64,000 nt of DNA from Solirubrobacter deserti (GCF_003344625.1 NZ_QPKJ02000001.1:682001-746000), one strand, 5' to 3'; counted from the stretch's first letter, positions 49,638-58,249 are shown. Numbers and translations are program-made. Notes: generated by a model from the sequence alone, not told the origin.

Positions 49638-50275
49638 CAGGACGCGTCCTGGACGAGCAGCGCGACCTGCACGCGGTTCTCGACCTCCAGCTTCACGAGC
49701 AGCCGCGACACGTGCGCCTTCACGGTCGCGACGCTCATGTGCAGCCGGGACCCGATGTCGGCGTTCGAGCAGCCCAGGCCGACGAGGTCGGCGACCTCGC
49801 GCTCCCGGGCGCTGAGCGTCTCCAGCCGCGTGCGCGCGGTCTCCCGGCGGCCGCCGTCGTCGGCGACGAGCGCGATCAGGCGCCGGGTGACGGCCGGTGA
49901 CAGTGTTCCCTCGCCCGCGTGCACGTGCTCGATCGCGCGCACGATCTCCGGCGGCGGCGTGTCCTTGAGCAGGAATCCGGCCGCGCCCGCCCGCAGCGCC
50001 CGCAGGACCAGCTCGTCGGCGTCGAACGTGGTCAACACGATCACCTCGGGCGGCGAGGGCTGGGCGCGCAGCAGGCGCGTGGCCTCGATGCCGTCGAGCA
50101 GCGGCATGCGGATGTCCATCAGCACGACGTCCGGGTGGTGGCTGTCGACGGCGGCCAGCACGCCGCGGCCGTCGTCGGTCTCGCCGACGACGTCGATCTG
50201 CGGCGCGCCCGCGAGCATCATGCGCAGCCCGCTGCGCACGAGCGCGTCGTCGTCGACGAGCAGGACGCGGATCAC
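49637..50275 (-). CDS. NarL/LuxR-type response regulator
   Basis: 212 residues from the GTG at 50275, which overlaps the kinase stop (GTGA). The receiver has VIRVLLVDDDALVRSGL, the phosphoacceptor Asp54 in VVLMDIRMP, and the Thr and Lys of VIVLTTFD and GFLLKDTPP. The output domain is LuxR (LSAREREVADLVGLGCSNAD and SVATVKAHVSRLLVKLEV). It is the partner of the DesK-like kinase encoded just upstream. The likely target is the divergent ABC transporter at 51547 (inference). Confidence 0.94.
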   Translation of the reverse strand: MIRVLLVDDDALVRSGLRMMLAGAPQIDVVGETDDGRGVLAAVDSHHPDVVLMDIRMPLLDGIEATRLLRAQPSPPEVIVLTTFDADELVLRALRAGAAGFLLKDTPPPEIVRAIEHVHAGEGTLSPAVTRRLIALVADDGGRRETARTRLETLSAREREVADLVGLGCSNADIGSRLHMSVATVKAHVSRLLVKLEVENRVQVALLVQDAS

Positions 50276-51438
50276 GTCCACGGCAGCACCGCCCGCAGCA
50301 CGAAGTCGCCGCGCGGATTCGGGCCGCACTCCAGCGAGCCGCCCGCGAGCTCCACCCGCTCGGTCAAGCCGATCAGGCCGCTGCCCCCGGGCGCGGCGGG
50401 CGGCGCGAGGGCCGACTTGCGCGACACGACCTCGACCACCAACGACGAGTCCGACGGTCCCACGGTGACCTCGACGGCGGCCGCGGGGGCGTGCTTGCGC
50501 GCGTTCGTCAGTCCTTCCTGGACGATGCGGTAGGCCGTGCGGCCGACCATCACCTCGCCGCCGGAAGCCTCGACCCGCGAGCGCACGTGCATGCCGGCGG
50601 CGCGCGACTCCTCGATCAGCGCCGGGATCGCGTCCACGGTGGGCTGCGGCGGAGCGGTCACGCCGTCGCCCGTGCGCAGGACGCCGATCACGTGGCGCAG
50701 GTCGCGCAACGCGTCAGTCGCGGTCTGGCGGATCACGCCCGCGGCCTGCTCGATCTCCTCGGGCGTCGCGTCCGGCCGGAACTCCAGTGCCCCGGCGTGG
50801 ACGCTCAGCAGCGACAGGCGGTGCGCCAGCACGTCGTGCATCTCACCGGCGATCCGACGCCGCTCCGTCTCCCGCGCCGCCTCCACGTGCGCGCGCTGCT
50901 CGGCTTCGGCCTTCTCCGCCCGCTCGTGGGCCGTGAGCAGCAGATCACGCTGGGCGCGGGTGAACAGTCCCCACGGCACGACCACGAGCGGGAACAGCAC
51001 CGCGAACGCGAGGTCGATGACCATCGGCAGCTCGGGGTCGTCGAAGACGACCGAGTAGACGATGCCGATCAGGCAGCTCAGGATCACCGAGATCACGATC
51101 TGCCTGCGGGTGCCGCGCAGCGCGAGGTTGAACAGGGCGATCAGCCCGGGGCCGGCGGCCATGGCGGAGAACGCGCCGACCGGCGTCAGCAGCAGAAAGA
51201 CGAGCCACGGACGGCGGCGGCGCCACCACAGCGGGATGAAGCAGAGCACGCCGACGACGAAGTCGAGGTTCACCTGCTGCTCGGTGCGGTAGTGCTCGGT
51301 CCCCCCGAGCGCGACGAGTCCGACGAACGCGCCGACCGCGAGCATCGACGCGTCCACGATCCAGTCGCGCGTCGTGCGCCTGGACGACCCCGACTCGGCC
51401 AGCACGCCGGGAAGCATCGAGAACCGCGGACCGCTCAC
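50272..51438 (-). CDS. DesK-like sensor histidine kinase
   Basis: 388 residues from the GTG at 51438, supported by a -10-like hexamer 7 bases upstream. Four or five membrane segments occupy residues about 30-160 with very short loops, so it may sense membrane state or a membrane-embedded ligand. The HisKA_3 phosphoacceptor is His201 in RRRIAGEMHDVLAHRLSLLS. The ATPase has YRIVQEGLTNARKHAP and GGSGLIGLTERVELAGG. It forms an operon with its regulator and points away from the ABC genes it probably controls. Confidence 0.92.
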   Translation of the reverse strand: MSGPRFSMLPGVLAESGSSRRTTRDWIVDASMLAVGAFVGLVALGGTEHYRTEQQVNLDFVVGVLCFIPLWWRRRRPWLVFLLLTPVGAFSAMAAGPGLIALFNLALRGTRRQIVISVILSCLIGIVYSVVFDDPELPMVIDLAFAVLFPLVVVPWGLFTRAQRDLLLTAHERAEKAEAEQRAHVEAARETERRRIAGEMHDVLAHRLSLLSVHAGALEFRPDATPEEIEQAAGVIRQTATDALRDLRHVIGVLRTGDGVTAPPQPTVDAIPALIEESRAAGMHVRSRVEASGGEVMVGRTAYRIVQEGLTNARKHAPAAAVEVTVGPSDSSLVVEVVSRKSALAPPAAPGGSGLIGLTERVELAGGSLECGPNPRGDFVLRAVLPWT

Positions 51439-51445
51439 GACCGCA

Positions 51446-51451
51446 AGCGTA
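51446..51451 (-). promoter_or_regulatory. Putative -10 element of the kinase operon (leaderless)
   Basis: On the minus strand TACGCT ends 7 bases before the GTG at 51438. It overlaps the palindrome GCGTACGC (51447-51454). Confidence 0.45.
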
Positions 51452-51546
51452 CGCCCGCGCGCGGAGCAGCACCCCCTACTGAAGTCGATCCACCCACCGA
51501 CGAGGGACCGATGGCGCACGGACCGCCGCGGCCGATCCTCCGGGCC

Positions 51547-52428
51547 ATGATCGAAGCGACAGGACTGACGAAGCGCCTGGGAGGGCGCACCGTGGTCAGC
51601 GACGTGTCGTTCCGCTGCGAGCCGGGCACCGTCACCGGCTTCCTGGGACCGAACGGCGCCGGCAAGACCACGACGATGCGGATGGTGGTCGGGCTTTCGA
51701 CGCCCGACGCCGGCGCCTCCCGCGTGCTCGACCGCCGCTACCACGACATCCCCAACCCGGGTCGGCACGTCGGCGTGTTGCTCGACGCGTCCGCCCAGCA
51801 CCCCGGCCGCAGCGGCCGCGAGGCGTTGGCCATCAGCGCCCAGATGATGGGCGTGCCGGAGTCCCGCGTGACCGAGCTGCTCGCGCTGGTCGGGCTCGAC
51901 GACAGCGCGGCGAAGAAGCGCGTGCGCCAGTACTCGCTCGGCATGCGCCAGCGCCTCGGGCTCGCGCACGCCCTGCTCGGCGATCCGCAGGTGCTGATCC
52001 TCGACGAGCCCGCCAACGGCCTGGACCCCGAAGGCATCCGCTGGATGCGCGGCCTGCTGCGCGACTTCGCCGACCGCGGCGGCACCGTGTTCCTCTCCAG
52101 CCACCTCCTGAGCGAGGTCGAGGCGGTCGCCGACCGCCTGCTGATCATCGGCCAAGGCAAGATCGTCGCCGACGGCACGCGCGACGAGCTGCTCGCCGGC
52201 ACCGGCGTGCTGGTGCGCGCCACCGACCCGCGCGAGCTCGAGAACGCGCTTCACAGCGCCGGCCTCGCCGCGCAGGCACTCGAGGACGGCGCGTTCGTCG
52301 TCGACGCCGACCCGGAGGCGATCGGCCGCGCCGCGCTCACCGGTGGCGTCGTGCTCACCCACCTGGCGCCCGCCGAGGGCGCCGGGCTCGAGACCCTGTT
52401 CTTCCAGCTCACGGAGACCCCGGCATGA
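51547..52428 (+). CDS. ABC-2 type transporter, ATP-binding protein
   Basis: 293 residues from the ATG at 51547; an in-frame ATG at 51511 with a nearby GAGGGA is possible. Walker A is GPNGAGKTTTMR, the signature is YSLGMRQRLGLAHALL, Walker B is LILDEPANGLDPEGIRWM and the switch histidine is LSSHLL. It is paralogous to the ATPase at 7939. Divergence from a kinase-regulator pair is the usual layout for inducible exporters of peptides or lipids. The ATGA overlap couples it to its permease. Confidence 0.93.
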   Translation: MIEATGLTKRLGGRTVVSDVSFRCEPGTVTGFLGPNGAGKTTTMRMVVGLSTPDAGASRVLDRRYHDIPNPGRHVGVLLDASAQHPGRSGREALAISAQMMGVPESRVTELLALVGLDDSAAKKRVRQYSLGMRQRLGLAHALLGDPQVLILDEPANGLDPEGIRWMRGLLRDFADRGGTVFLSSHLLSEVEAVADRLLIIGQGKIVADGTRDELLAGTGVLVRATDPRELENALHSAGLAAQALEDGAFVVDADPEAIGRAALTGGVVLTHLAPAEGAGLETLFFQLTETPA

Positions 52429-53153
52429 ACCCCGCGATTCCCTTCCCGAAGCTCACGTTCGTCGAACTGCGCAAGATGGTCGACACCCGCGCCGGCTTCT
52501 GGCTGCAGGTCGCGACCGCCGTGATCACCATCGCCGCCGTGGTCCTCGTCGGAATCGTCGGCGAGGACACGGACCGCACGCTGCGCAGCATGCTGTCGGT
52601 GGCCGTCGCGCCCGCGACCATCCTGCTGCCGATCATCGGCATCCTGTTGGTCTCTTCAGAGTGGACGCAGCGCACCGCGCTGATCACATTCACGCTCGTG
52701 CCCAAACGGCTGCGGGTGATCAACGCCAAGGTCGCGGCCGGCCTCGTGCTCGGCGTGATCGTGTTCGCGATCGCCGTCGTGGTCGCGCTCGCCGCGACCG
52801 CCGCGTTCGGTGGCGACTTCGAGCTCGGCGCCGCCGTGTTCGGCCAGACCGCGGTCGTCGTGCTCACCGGCATGCTGATCGGCATCGGCTTCGGCGCGGC
52901 GTTCCTGAGCTCGGCGCCGGCGATCGTCCTCTACTTCGCGCTACCGCTCGCGCTCGGCATCCTCGGTGAGTTCAACTTCTTCGACGACATCGCCGAGTGG
53001 GTGGACACCGGCCGCACGACCACGCCGCTGATGGAGCACGCCGCGTCAGGCACCGAGTGGGCGCAGTTCGCCGTCTCGATGCTCGTGTGGATGGTGCTTC
53101 CCCTGGCGATCGGCATCTACCGGATCACCCGCGGCGAGATTCGCGCCGCTTAA
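52425..53153 (+). CDS. ABC-2 family transporter permease
   Basis: 242 residues. It starts with a short cytoplasmic segment (LTFVELRKMVDTRAGFWLQ) followed by about six membrane helices. VSSEWTQRTALITFTLVPKR matches the conserved loop seen as EFRHGTITPTLL in the paralogue at 8841. With the upstream ATPase it forms an exporter. A bidirectional terminator follows within 4 bases of the stop. Confidence 0.9.
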   Translation: MNPAIPFPKLTFVELRKMVDTRAGFWLQVATAVITIAAVVLVGIVGEDTDRTLRSMLSVAVAPATILLPIIGILLVSSEWTQRTALITFTLVPKRLRVINAKVAAGLVLGVIVFAIAVVVALAATAAFGGDFELGAAVFGQTAVVVLTGMLIGIGFGAAFLSSAPAIVLYFALPLALGILGEFNFFDDIAEWVDTGRTTTPLMEHAASGTEWAQFAVSMLVWMVLPLAIGIYRITRGEIRAA

Positions 53154-53156
53154 ACG

Positions 53157-53195
53157 CGAAAGGACCCGCACGGGAGCTCCGTGCGGGCCCTTTCG
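53157..53195. terminator. Bidirectional terminator between ABC permease and rpsD
   Basis: A 17-bp stem with one mismatch encloses a GAGCT loop. The outer arms are CGAAAGG and CCTTTCG and the inner arms CCCGCACGG and CCGTGCGGG. The A and T stretches at each base allow termination from both directions. It separates the convergent permease and rpsD. Confidence 0.85.
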
Positions 53196-53206
53196 GCGTT
53201 GCGGTT

Positions 53207-53830
53207 CTAGACGCGCGAGTAGAGCTCGACGATCAGCTGTTCGTTGACGGGCGCGTTGATGTCCATGCGCTCCGGCAGCCGCAGCACCTTGCCCTCCAGC
53301 GCGTCGAAGTCCGTCTGCAGCCAGCCGGCCACCGAGCCGGTGAGCTCCGTCGCCTGCGAGGCGGTCTCGCGGACCTTGTCCTTGACCTTGATGCTCTCGC
53401 CGGGCGAGACCAGGTAGGACGCGATGTCGACCTTCTTGCCGTCCACGAGCACGTGGCCGTGGTTGACGAACTGGCGGGCCTGGGCGCGGGTGCCGGCGAA
53501 GCCGAGCCGGTAGACGACGTTGTCCAGGCGACGCTCCAGGAGGCGCAGCAGCTCCTCGCCGGTCACGCCCTGCGCGCGGTTGGCCTTGTCCACGTAGATG
53601 CGGAACTGCTTCTCGCGCACGCCGTAGTAGCGCTTGGCCGTCTGCTTGGCACGCAGCTGCGTGTAGTAGACGGACTGCTTGCGGCGGCGGTTCGCGCCGT
53701 GCTGGCCGGGCGGGTTGTCGCCGCGGCGCTCGAGCGCCGACTTGCCATTGAGGGCGCGTTCACCCTTCAGGAAGAGCTCTACGCCCTCGCGGCGCGAGAG
53801 CTTTTCAACGGGTCCGGTATAGCGCCCCAT
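53207..53830 (-). CDS. rpsD: 30S ribosomal protein S4
   Basis: 207 residues. MGRYTGPVEKLSRREG, GQHGANRRRKQSVYYTQLRAKQ and the S4 RNA-binding domain LLRLLERRLDNVVYRLGFAGTR with QARQFVNHGHVLVDGKKV are characteristic. It has no zinc-binding cysteine cluster, so it is the C-minus form. It nucleates assembly of the 16S 5' domain. The gene stands alone, away from the alpha operon where many bacteria keep it; no ribosomal neighbours are visible here. Its leader has repeated ribosome sites and an alternative-hairpin motif. Confidence 0.97.
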   Translation of the reverse strand: MGRYTGPVEKLSRREGVELFLKGERALNGKSALERRGDNPPGQHGANRRRKQSVYYTQLRAKQTAKRYYGVREKQFRIYVDKANRAQGVTGEELLRLLERRLDNVVYRLGFAGTRAQARQFVNHGHVLVDGKKVDIASYLVSPGESIKVKDKVRETASQATELTGSVAGWLQTDFDALEGKVLRLPERMDINAPVNEQLIVELYSRV

Positions 53831-53850
53831 GGTCTCCTACAGGTCTCCTA
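53831..53850 (-). promoter_or_regulatory. Tandem Shine-Dalgarno sequences before rpsD
   Basis: TAGGAGACC occurs twice on the minus strand, 11 bases apart; the nearer AGGAG begins 8 bases before the ATG. This duplicated ribosome-binding site is the clearest in the window and contrasts with the many SD-less starts. Confidence 0.8.
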
Positions 53851-53896
53851 ATGCTGATCGAAAGTCGGCCGCTCAGGGTAGCAACGGGGCCGCGCC

Positions 53897-53922
53897 TGGG
53901 GTCAGGACCCCATACGGGGTCC
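53897..53922. promoter_or_regulatory. Mutually exclusive hairpins in the rpsD / 53976 intergenic region
   Basis: TGGGGTC-AG-GACCCCA (53897-53912) and GGACCCC-ATAC-GGGGTCC (53905-53922) are both perfect but share GGACCCC, so only one can form. They lie 67-92 bases upstream of rpsD and 54-79 upstream of the plus-strand gene. Confidence 0.55.
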
Positions 53923-53975
53923 GAATGGACACTCGTCCTATTCAGGCGGGGCAATCACTAAAGCATGATGACGAC

Positions 53976-54224
53976 ATGGGTCAGGTCATCACGCTTCCGA
54001 AGCAGAAGCGCTCCAAGGTCGAGATCACCGAGGATCGCCGCCACGCCATTGTCACCGGCCTGTGCGCCCTGGTGTTCCTGCTGGGCTTCTTCATCGCCGG
54101 TCCGGCGCTCGCGATCTACGCCTTCGGCTTCGCCACGACGTCGCACCTCGGCTCGGCCGCGGCCTGCGTCGGCGGCCTGCTCGTGACCTGGGCGATCACG
54201 CGCCAGGCCTACAAGCACATCTAG
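53976..54224 (+). CDS. Small membrane protein
   Basis: 82 residues from the ATG at 53976; the longer open frame is not credible because it would translate the hairpin region. A basic N-terminus (LPKQKRSKVEITEDRRHA) precedes two hydrophobic segments (IVTGLCALVFLLGFFIAGPA and SAAACVGGLLVTWAI). CATGAT ends 6 bases before the start and could be its -10. The function is unknown. It overlaps the convergent GGDEF-EAL gene by 4 bp. Confidence 0.6.
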   Translation: MGQVITLPKQKRSKVEITEDRRHAIVTGLCALVFLLGFFIAGPALAIYAFGFATTSHLGSAAACVGGLLVTWAITRQAYKHI

Positions 54225-56746
54225 GCGGCCAGCCGGGGCGCCGCCGCTGACGGGCGTCCCAGGAAGTAGCCCTGGCCGAGGCCCGCGTTCATCTCGCGCA
54301 GCGCGGCGAGCTGGGCCGAGGTCTCGATGCCCTCGGCGATGACCTCGAGCTCGAGCGTCTTGGCCAGGTCGACGATCATGCCGACGAAGCTGGACTCGCG
54401 GCGGCCGGAGGTGAGCCCGTCGATGAACGGCTTGGCGATCTTGAGCGTGTCCAGCGGCAGCGAGTGCAGGTAGGACAGCGAGCTGTAGCCCGTGCCGAAG
54501 TCGTCGAGCGCGATCTTGACGCCGAGCGCGCGCAGCTCGTGGAAGCGCTCCACGGACGCGGCGGCCAGCAGCTGGGACTCGGTGATCTCGATCACGAGCT
54601 GCTGCGGGTCGATCCCGGACTCCCTGATGCAAGCGAGGACGTTCTTGACCAGGTCCGGGTCGCGCAGTTCGGCGACGGACAGGTTCACGTGCATGCGCAG
54701 CGGCTCGACGCCCGGCTCGGTCTCGGCGTCCTGCCAGCGGCGCGCCTGCCGGCACGCCTCGCGCAGCACGTAGCGGCCGAGCGGGACGATCAGGCCGGTC
54801 TCCTCGGCCAGCGGCACGAAGTCACCGGGCGGGACGAGCCCGCGGGACGGGTGCTCCCAGCGCACGAGCGCCTCGGCGGCGACGATGCGGCCGGAGTCCA
54901 GCGCGACGATCGGCTGGTACTGGACGATCATCTGCTCGCGCTCGATCGCCTTCGCCAGCTCCTCCTTGAGGTCGTGGCGGCGCAGGATCGCGGCGGCCAT
55001 CTGCGGCTCGAACAGCTCGAAGCGCGCCTTGCCCTTGGACTTGGCCTGGTACATCGCGACGTCGGCGTTGCGGATGAGCTCGTCGCCGTCGCCGCCGGAC
55101 TGGTGCGAGGAGGCGAGGCCGACGGACAGGTGCACCGAGACCAGCTCGGTGCCGGCCTCGACGGGCAGCTCGAACGCCTTCAGGATGCGGCGCGCGACGG
55201 CGCGGCCGTCCACCAGCGGGTCGCCGACGCCCGGGATCATCACGGCGAACTCGTCACCGCCGAGGCGGGCGATCGTGTCCTCGGGGCGCACGCACTCGCG
55301 CATGCGCTTGGCCACGGAGACCAGCAGCGCGTCGCCGACGTGGTGGCCGAGCGAGTCGTTGATCGTCTTGAAGTCGTCGACGTCCACGAACAGCACCGCG
55401 GCCGCGCCGTCGTCGGCGAGCTCCTCACGCACGCGCTCCATGAACAGCGTGCGGTTCGGCAGGTCGGTGAGCGGGTCGTGGTAGGCCTGGTGGTGCAGCT
55501 GCTCCTGCAGCGACTCGAGCTTGTTGACGGCCTGCTCGAGCCGGTCGTACTGGAGCGCGACGGCCGCGTTGTTGGCCAGGGCCTCCAGCAGGCGCAGATC
55601 GTCGGCGCCGAACGAGCGCTCCAGGCCGACGCGGTTGGCGAGCATGATCGTGCCGATCGTGCGCTCCTCGCCCGGGAGCATCGCGATCATCGCGTGCCGG
55701 ATCCCGCGCGACTGCAGGTGCGCGCGCAGGTGCGGCGAGCCGAACGGCGGCGTGAGGCTGATGGCGGGACGGTCGGCGTCGACGAAGCCCGCGAGCTCCT
55801 CGGCGATCGCCTTGTCGGCCGGCTCCATCGAGGTGCGCAGGTCGCCCGGGCCGTGCGTGGTGCGCAGCGGGTCGCCGTCGGAGGTGTGCAGCAGGACCTC
55901 GGCGACGTCGGCGTTGAAGGCCTCCAGGGAGCGGGCGAGCAGCGCCTCGAGCGCTTCGGCGACCTCGGGGGAGCGCGACAGCGTGCGGTTTGCGTCGTAC
56001 AGGAATTCCAGCCGCTCGTGGCGCTGGCGCTCGGAGATGTATGCGCGGTAGACGGCGAAGACGGTCAGCGCGGGGATCAGTAGCACCGGGACGGCGCGCG
56101 GGTCGGTGGCGACCACGAGCGCGGCGGCGATCGCGATGCTGGCGTTGATCAGCGTGACGAGCGCGTCGGTCGCGAACATCTGCGCGAGCATCGACGTGCT
56201 CGGGCGGCCCTCGGCGAACGCCATCGCGACGCCGAGCAGGACGATCGTCAGCGCGCCGGACGCGAGCGTCGCCGCGTACAAGCCGATCCATGTCTCCGGC
56301 TGCATCGCGTCGGCGCCGCCCGCGATCGCGTTCAGGATCGCCGCGGCGAGCGTGGCGGCGAGCGCCAGCTGCGCCAGGTTGAACAGCAGCTTGACGATCT
56401 CCAGGCGGCGGATCAGGCCGAGCACCACCAGGTGGCCGACGAGCGCGCCCATCACGAAGTCGTCGCCGGTCGCGAACACCAGGCCGAACACGAACGGCAG
56501 GTCGGCGAGGGAGAAGGAGTGCGCGCTGCGGCGGAAGCGGACGTGCACGACGCACAGCTCGGCGGCGGCGAACCCGAGCGCGACGGCCCACCACGGCAGG
56601 TGCGGCTCACCGTGCGGGACCGCGTTGTGCGTGACCAGCGCCCAGGCCACCGCGGCGACGACGCTCAGCGCGATCACGTACGTCCAGACCAGCAGTTCGC
56701 GTGGTGAGCGCGGCAGGCGGCGCACCAAGGTCGTCGACTCCTCCAT
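54221..56746 (-). CDS. Membrane GGDEF-EAL protein (cyclic-di-GMP synthesis/hydrolysis) with GAF-like sensor
   Basis: 841 residues. Seven or eight hydrophobic segments occupy residues about 15-235, like a MASE-type sensor. A GAF-like domain (LEALLARSLEAFNADVAEVLL) follows near 260-405, then a GGDEF domain with intact GGDEF (about residue 494) and DVDDFKTINDSLGHHVGD, then an EAL domain with intact EALVRW (about 625) and DDFGTGYSSLSYLHSL. Both active sites look complete, so the direction of activity cannot be told. It probably controls surface or motility behaviour through cyclic-di-GMP. Confidence 0.94.
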   Translation of the reverse strand: MEESTTLVRRLPRSPRELLVWTYVIALSVVAAVAWALVTHNAVPHGEPHLPWWAVALGFAAAELCVVHVRFRRSAHSFSLADLPFVFGLVFATGDDFVMGALVGHLVVLGLIRRLEIVKLLFNLAQLALAATLAAAILNAIAGGADAMQPETWIGLYAATLASGALTIVLLGVAMAFAEGRPSTSMLAQMFATDALVTLINASIAIAAALVVATDPRAVPVLLIPALTVFAVYRAYISERQRHERLEFLYDANRTLSRSPEVAEALEALLARSLEAFNADVAEVLLHTSDGDPLRTTHGPGDLRTSMEPADKAIAEELAGFVDADRPAISLTPPFGSPHLRAHLQSRGIRHAMIAMLPGEERTIGTIMLANRVGLERSFGADDLRLLEALANNAAVALQYDRLEQAVNKLESLQEQLHHQAYHDPLTDLPNRTLFMERVREELADDGAAAVLFVDVDDFKTINDSLGHHVGDALLVSVAKRMRECVRPEDTIARLGGDEFAVMIPGVGDPLVDGRAVARRILKAFELPVEAGTELVSVHLSVGLASSHQSGGDGDELIRNADVAMYQAKSKGKARFELFEPQMAAAILRRHDLKEELAKAIEREQMIVQYQPIVALDSGRIVAAEALVRWEHPSRGLVPPGDFVPLAEETGLIVPLGRYVLREACRQARRWQDAETEPGVEPLRMHVNLSVAELRDPDLVKNVLACIRESGIDPQQLVIEITESQLLAAASVERFHELRALGVKIALDDFGTGYSSLSYLHSLPLDTLKIAKPFIDGLTSGRRESSFVGMIVDLAKTLELEVIAEGIETSAQLAALREMNAGLGQGYFLGRPSAAAPRLAA

Positions 56747-56794
56747 CGTTTCTGTTCATCGGCCGCAGCGCGAGGCTTCTTGACCATGTAGGCG

Positions 56795-56800
56795 TACGAT
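56795..56800 (+). promoter_or_regulatory. Putative -10 element of the 56807 gene (leaderless)
   Basis: TACGAT ends 6 bases before the ATG at 56807. Confidence 0.42.
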
Positions 56801-56806
56801 TGGTGG

Positions 56807-57025
56807 ATGGCACGCCTCGTACGGATGGACAAGACGGGACACACCACGCTGGCGGAATGGACCTCCGGTTCGGACGCCGCCGAGGCCGAGGCGCAGCTGC
56901 AAGCCGCGCTTGAGCAGGGGTATTACGCGGTCGTCACCCAGGGCGAGGGTCGCGCCGAGCAGGTCACGGCGCTCCCGCTCGACGCCGATCTGGTCATCCT
57001 GCGCCGCCCGATCGCGGGCGGGTGA
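56807..57025 (+). CDS. Small conserved-looking protein of unknown function
   Basis: 72 residues. It has a beta-alpha-beta-like pattern (VRMDKTGHTTLAEWT, then EAEAQLQAALEQGYYAVVTQG and VTALPLDADLVILRRPIAGG) without cysteines, signal or membrane segment. The closing LVILRRPIAGG is well ordered. The family is not recognised. The GTGA overlap with the next gene suggests cotranslation, and it points away from the GGDEF-EAL gene. Confidence 0.6.
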   Translation: MARLVRMDKTGHTTLAEWTSGSDAAEAEAQLQAALEQGYYAVVTQGEGRAEQVTALPLDADLVILRRPIAGG

Positions 57026-57645
57026 GCGCCGGGGCCCTCCCCGAGCGGGCGTCAGTTTCCTGGCGCCCACCCATGACGCCGGCGCGCCTACGTTTCTACG
57101 CGCGGGCGTGGACGGTGACGATGATCGCCCAGCTCGTGCCGATGGTCGGCGTGGGCGTGCTGCTGCTGTTCCTGCACCCGGTCGCGGCCGTCGTCGGGCT
57201 GATCCTGGTCGCGCACGCGTGGGCGATCGCGGAGCTGTACGCCAACCGCGGCGCGAAGGTCGTCAAGCCACGGGCGCGCGCGGGGGAGGAACCCGAACGC
57301 GTCGCCCTGGGCCTGCTCGGTGACCTCGTGGGCCACGAGGCGCGCGACCTGCACGCGCGCACCGGCCTGGTCATGGAGCGCGGCGCCTTGGGCGTCTGGC
57401 TCGTGGGCGAGGCGGGCGCACTGCTCGTCCGCGGCCGCCGCGTGCACTGCTGGTGCGTGCGCGTCCCGGAGCGCTCGCTGCCCTCCTGCGACCGCATCGC
57501 CCACCTCCTCCTGGCGTTGCGCGAGGACGAGGAGGGCTTCGCCACCGTGGCCAACCACGCCTTCGCGGGAGCCCGCTGGCGCGTCAGACGGCGCCTGCCC
57601 AAGCGCCAACGCCCCGCCCTGGACGCCGCCCGACGACCGGCGTAG
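57022..57645 (+). CDS. Membrane-anchored protein of unknown function
   Basis: 207 residues from the GTG at 57022 (GTGA overlap); an ATG at 57073 (MTPARLRFYARAW) is a credible alternative. Two adjacent hydrophobic segments (VTMIAQLVPMVGVGVLLLFL and VAAVVGLILVAHAWAIAEL) precede a soluble domain of about 120 residues containing ALGVWLVGEAGALLVRG and CDRIAHLLLALREDEEGFAT. The C-terminus is Arg/Pro-rich. I do not recognise the family. Confidence 0.6.
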   Translation: MSAGALPERASVSWRPPMTPARLRFYARAWTVTMIAQLVPMVGVGVLLLFLHPVAAVVGLILVAHAWAIAELYANRGAKVVKPRARAGEEPERVALGLLGDLVGHEARDLHARTGLVMERGALGVWLVGEAGALLVRGRRVHCWCVRVPERSLPSCDRIAHLLLALREDEEGFATVANHAFAGARWRVRRRLPKRQRPALDAARRPA

Positions 57646-57757
57646 CGGCAAGGTCCCACGGCAGACGCCCGCGGATGGGCCCCCGGCGTGAGGCGCACCC
57701 GGCCACCACGGCAACGGCGCTCCTTCGCCCCGCGCTACCGCGGCGAGGAGGCGAGCC

Positions 57758-57784
57758 GTTCGACACGGTGGATAGTTCGACCCG
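57758..57784 (+). promoter_or_regulatory. Direct repeat GTTCGAC(A/C)CG, possible operator
   Basis: Two copies (57758-57767 and 57775-57784) lie 17 bases apart upstream of the small genes at 57844 and 58061. Otherwise nothing recognisable is present in 57646-57843. Confidence 0.3.
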
Positions 57785-57843
57785 TCAAAACTTCAGCCGA
57801 CGGGCCAAGGGAACACCGCCCGCGCGCGGGCACTATTCGGTCC

Positions 57844-58026
57844 ATGCTCAACCCGACCGCGACTGCTTCCGCCACCGCGCTGCCCGTGCGCCGGCTGGCC
57901 CTCGTGCCCACGTCCGGCCGCGGTGACGCCGCCGTGCGCCGCTATCGCCTCGCCCGCCTGCACCTCGAGGACCGCGAGATCGCGCGCGCCGAGCGCGTGG
58001 CGCACCTGAACCGTTCGCACGATTAG
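57844..58026 (+). CDS. Small basic protein of unknown function
   Basis: 60 residues, ATG start. Arg-rich with PVRRLALVPTSGRG and RRYRLARLHLEDREIARAERV, probably a helical C-terminal half. It has no cysteine, signal or membrane segment. CACTAT ends 7 bases before the start and could be a -10. The coding call rests on the plausible start and its position; it is the least certain of the small genes here. Confidence 0.4.
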   Translation: MLNPTATASATALPVRRLALVPTSGRGDAAVRRYRLARLHLEDREIARAERVAHLNRSHD

Positions 58027-58047
58027 GTCATCTTCAGCGGGGCGCGT

Positions 58048-58053
58048 TACATT
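58048..58053 (+). promoter_or_regulatory. Putative -10 element of the 58061 gene (leaderless)
   Basis: TACATT ends 7 bases before the ATG at 58061. Confidence 0.45.
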
Positions 58054-58060
58054 TGCGCGC

Positions 58061-58249
58061 ATGAACAACAAGTCCGCCTTCGGCTCCGTCGCCCGCAAGG
58101 CGATCGGCTTCCTGGTTCTCGCGTTCGTCGCGATCTTCCTGTTCAACGCCGTGATCGGCGCCGTGGTCGGGTTCATCAAGCTCCTGCTCGCCGTCGGCCT
58201 CGTGATCGTGATGGCCGGCGCCGTGATCTGGGTGCTGCGCAAACTGTGA
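58061..58249 (+). CDS. Small membrane protein
   Basis: 62 residues. Two hydrophobic segments (FLVLAFVAIFLFNAVIGAVV and LLLAVGLVIVMAGAVIWVL) fill nearly the whole protein, with basic ends (MNNKSAFGSVARK and RKL). GTGA overlap links it to the zinc-ribbon membrane protein that follows, suggesting a two-gene unit. The family is not recognised. Confidence 0.6.
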   Translation: MNNKSAFGSVARKAIGFLVLAFVAIFLFNAVIGAVVGFIKLLLAVGLVIVMAGAVIWVLRKL

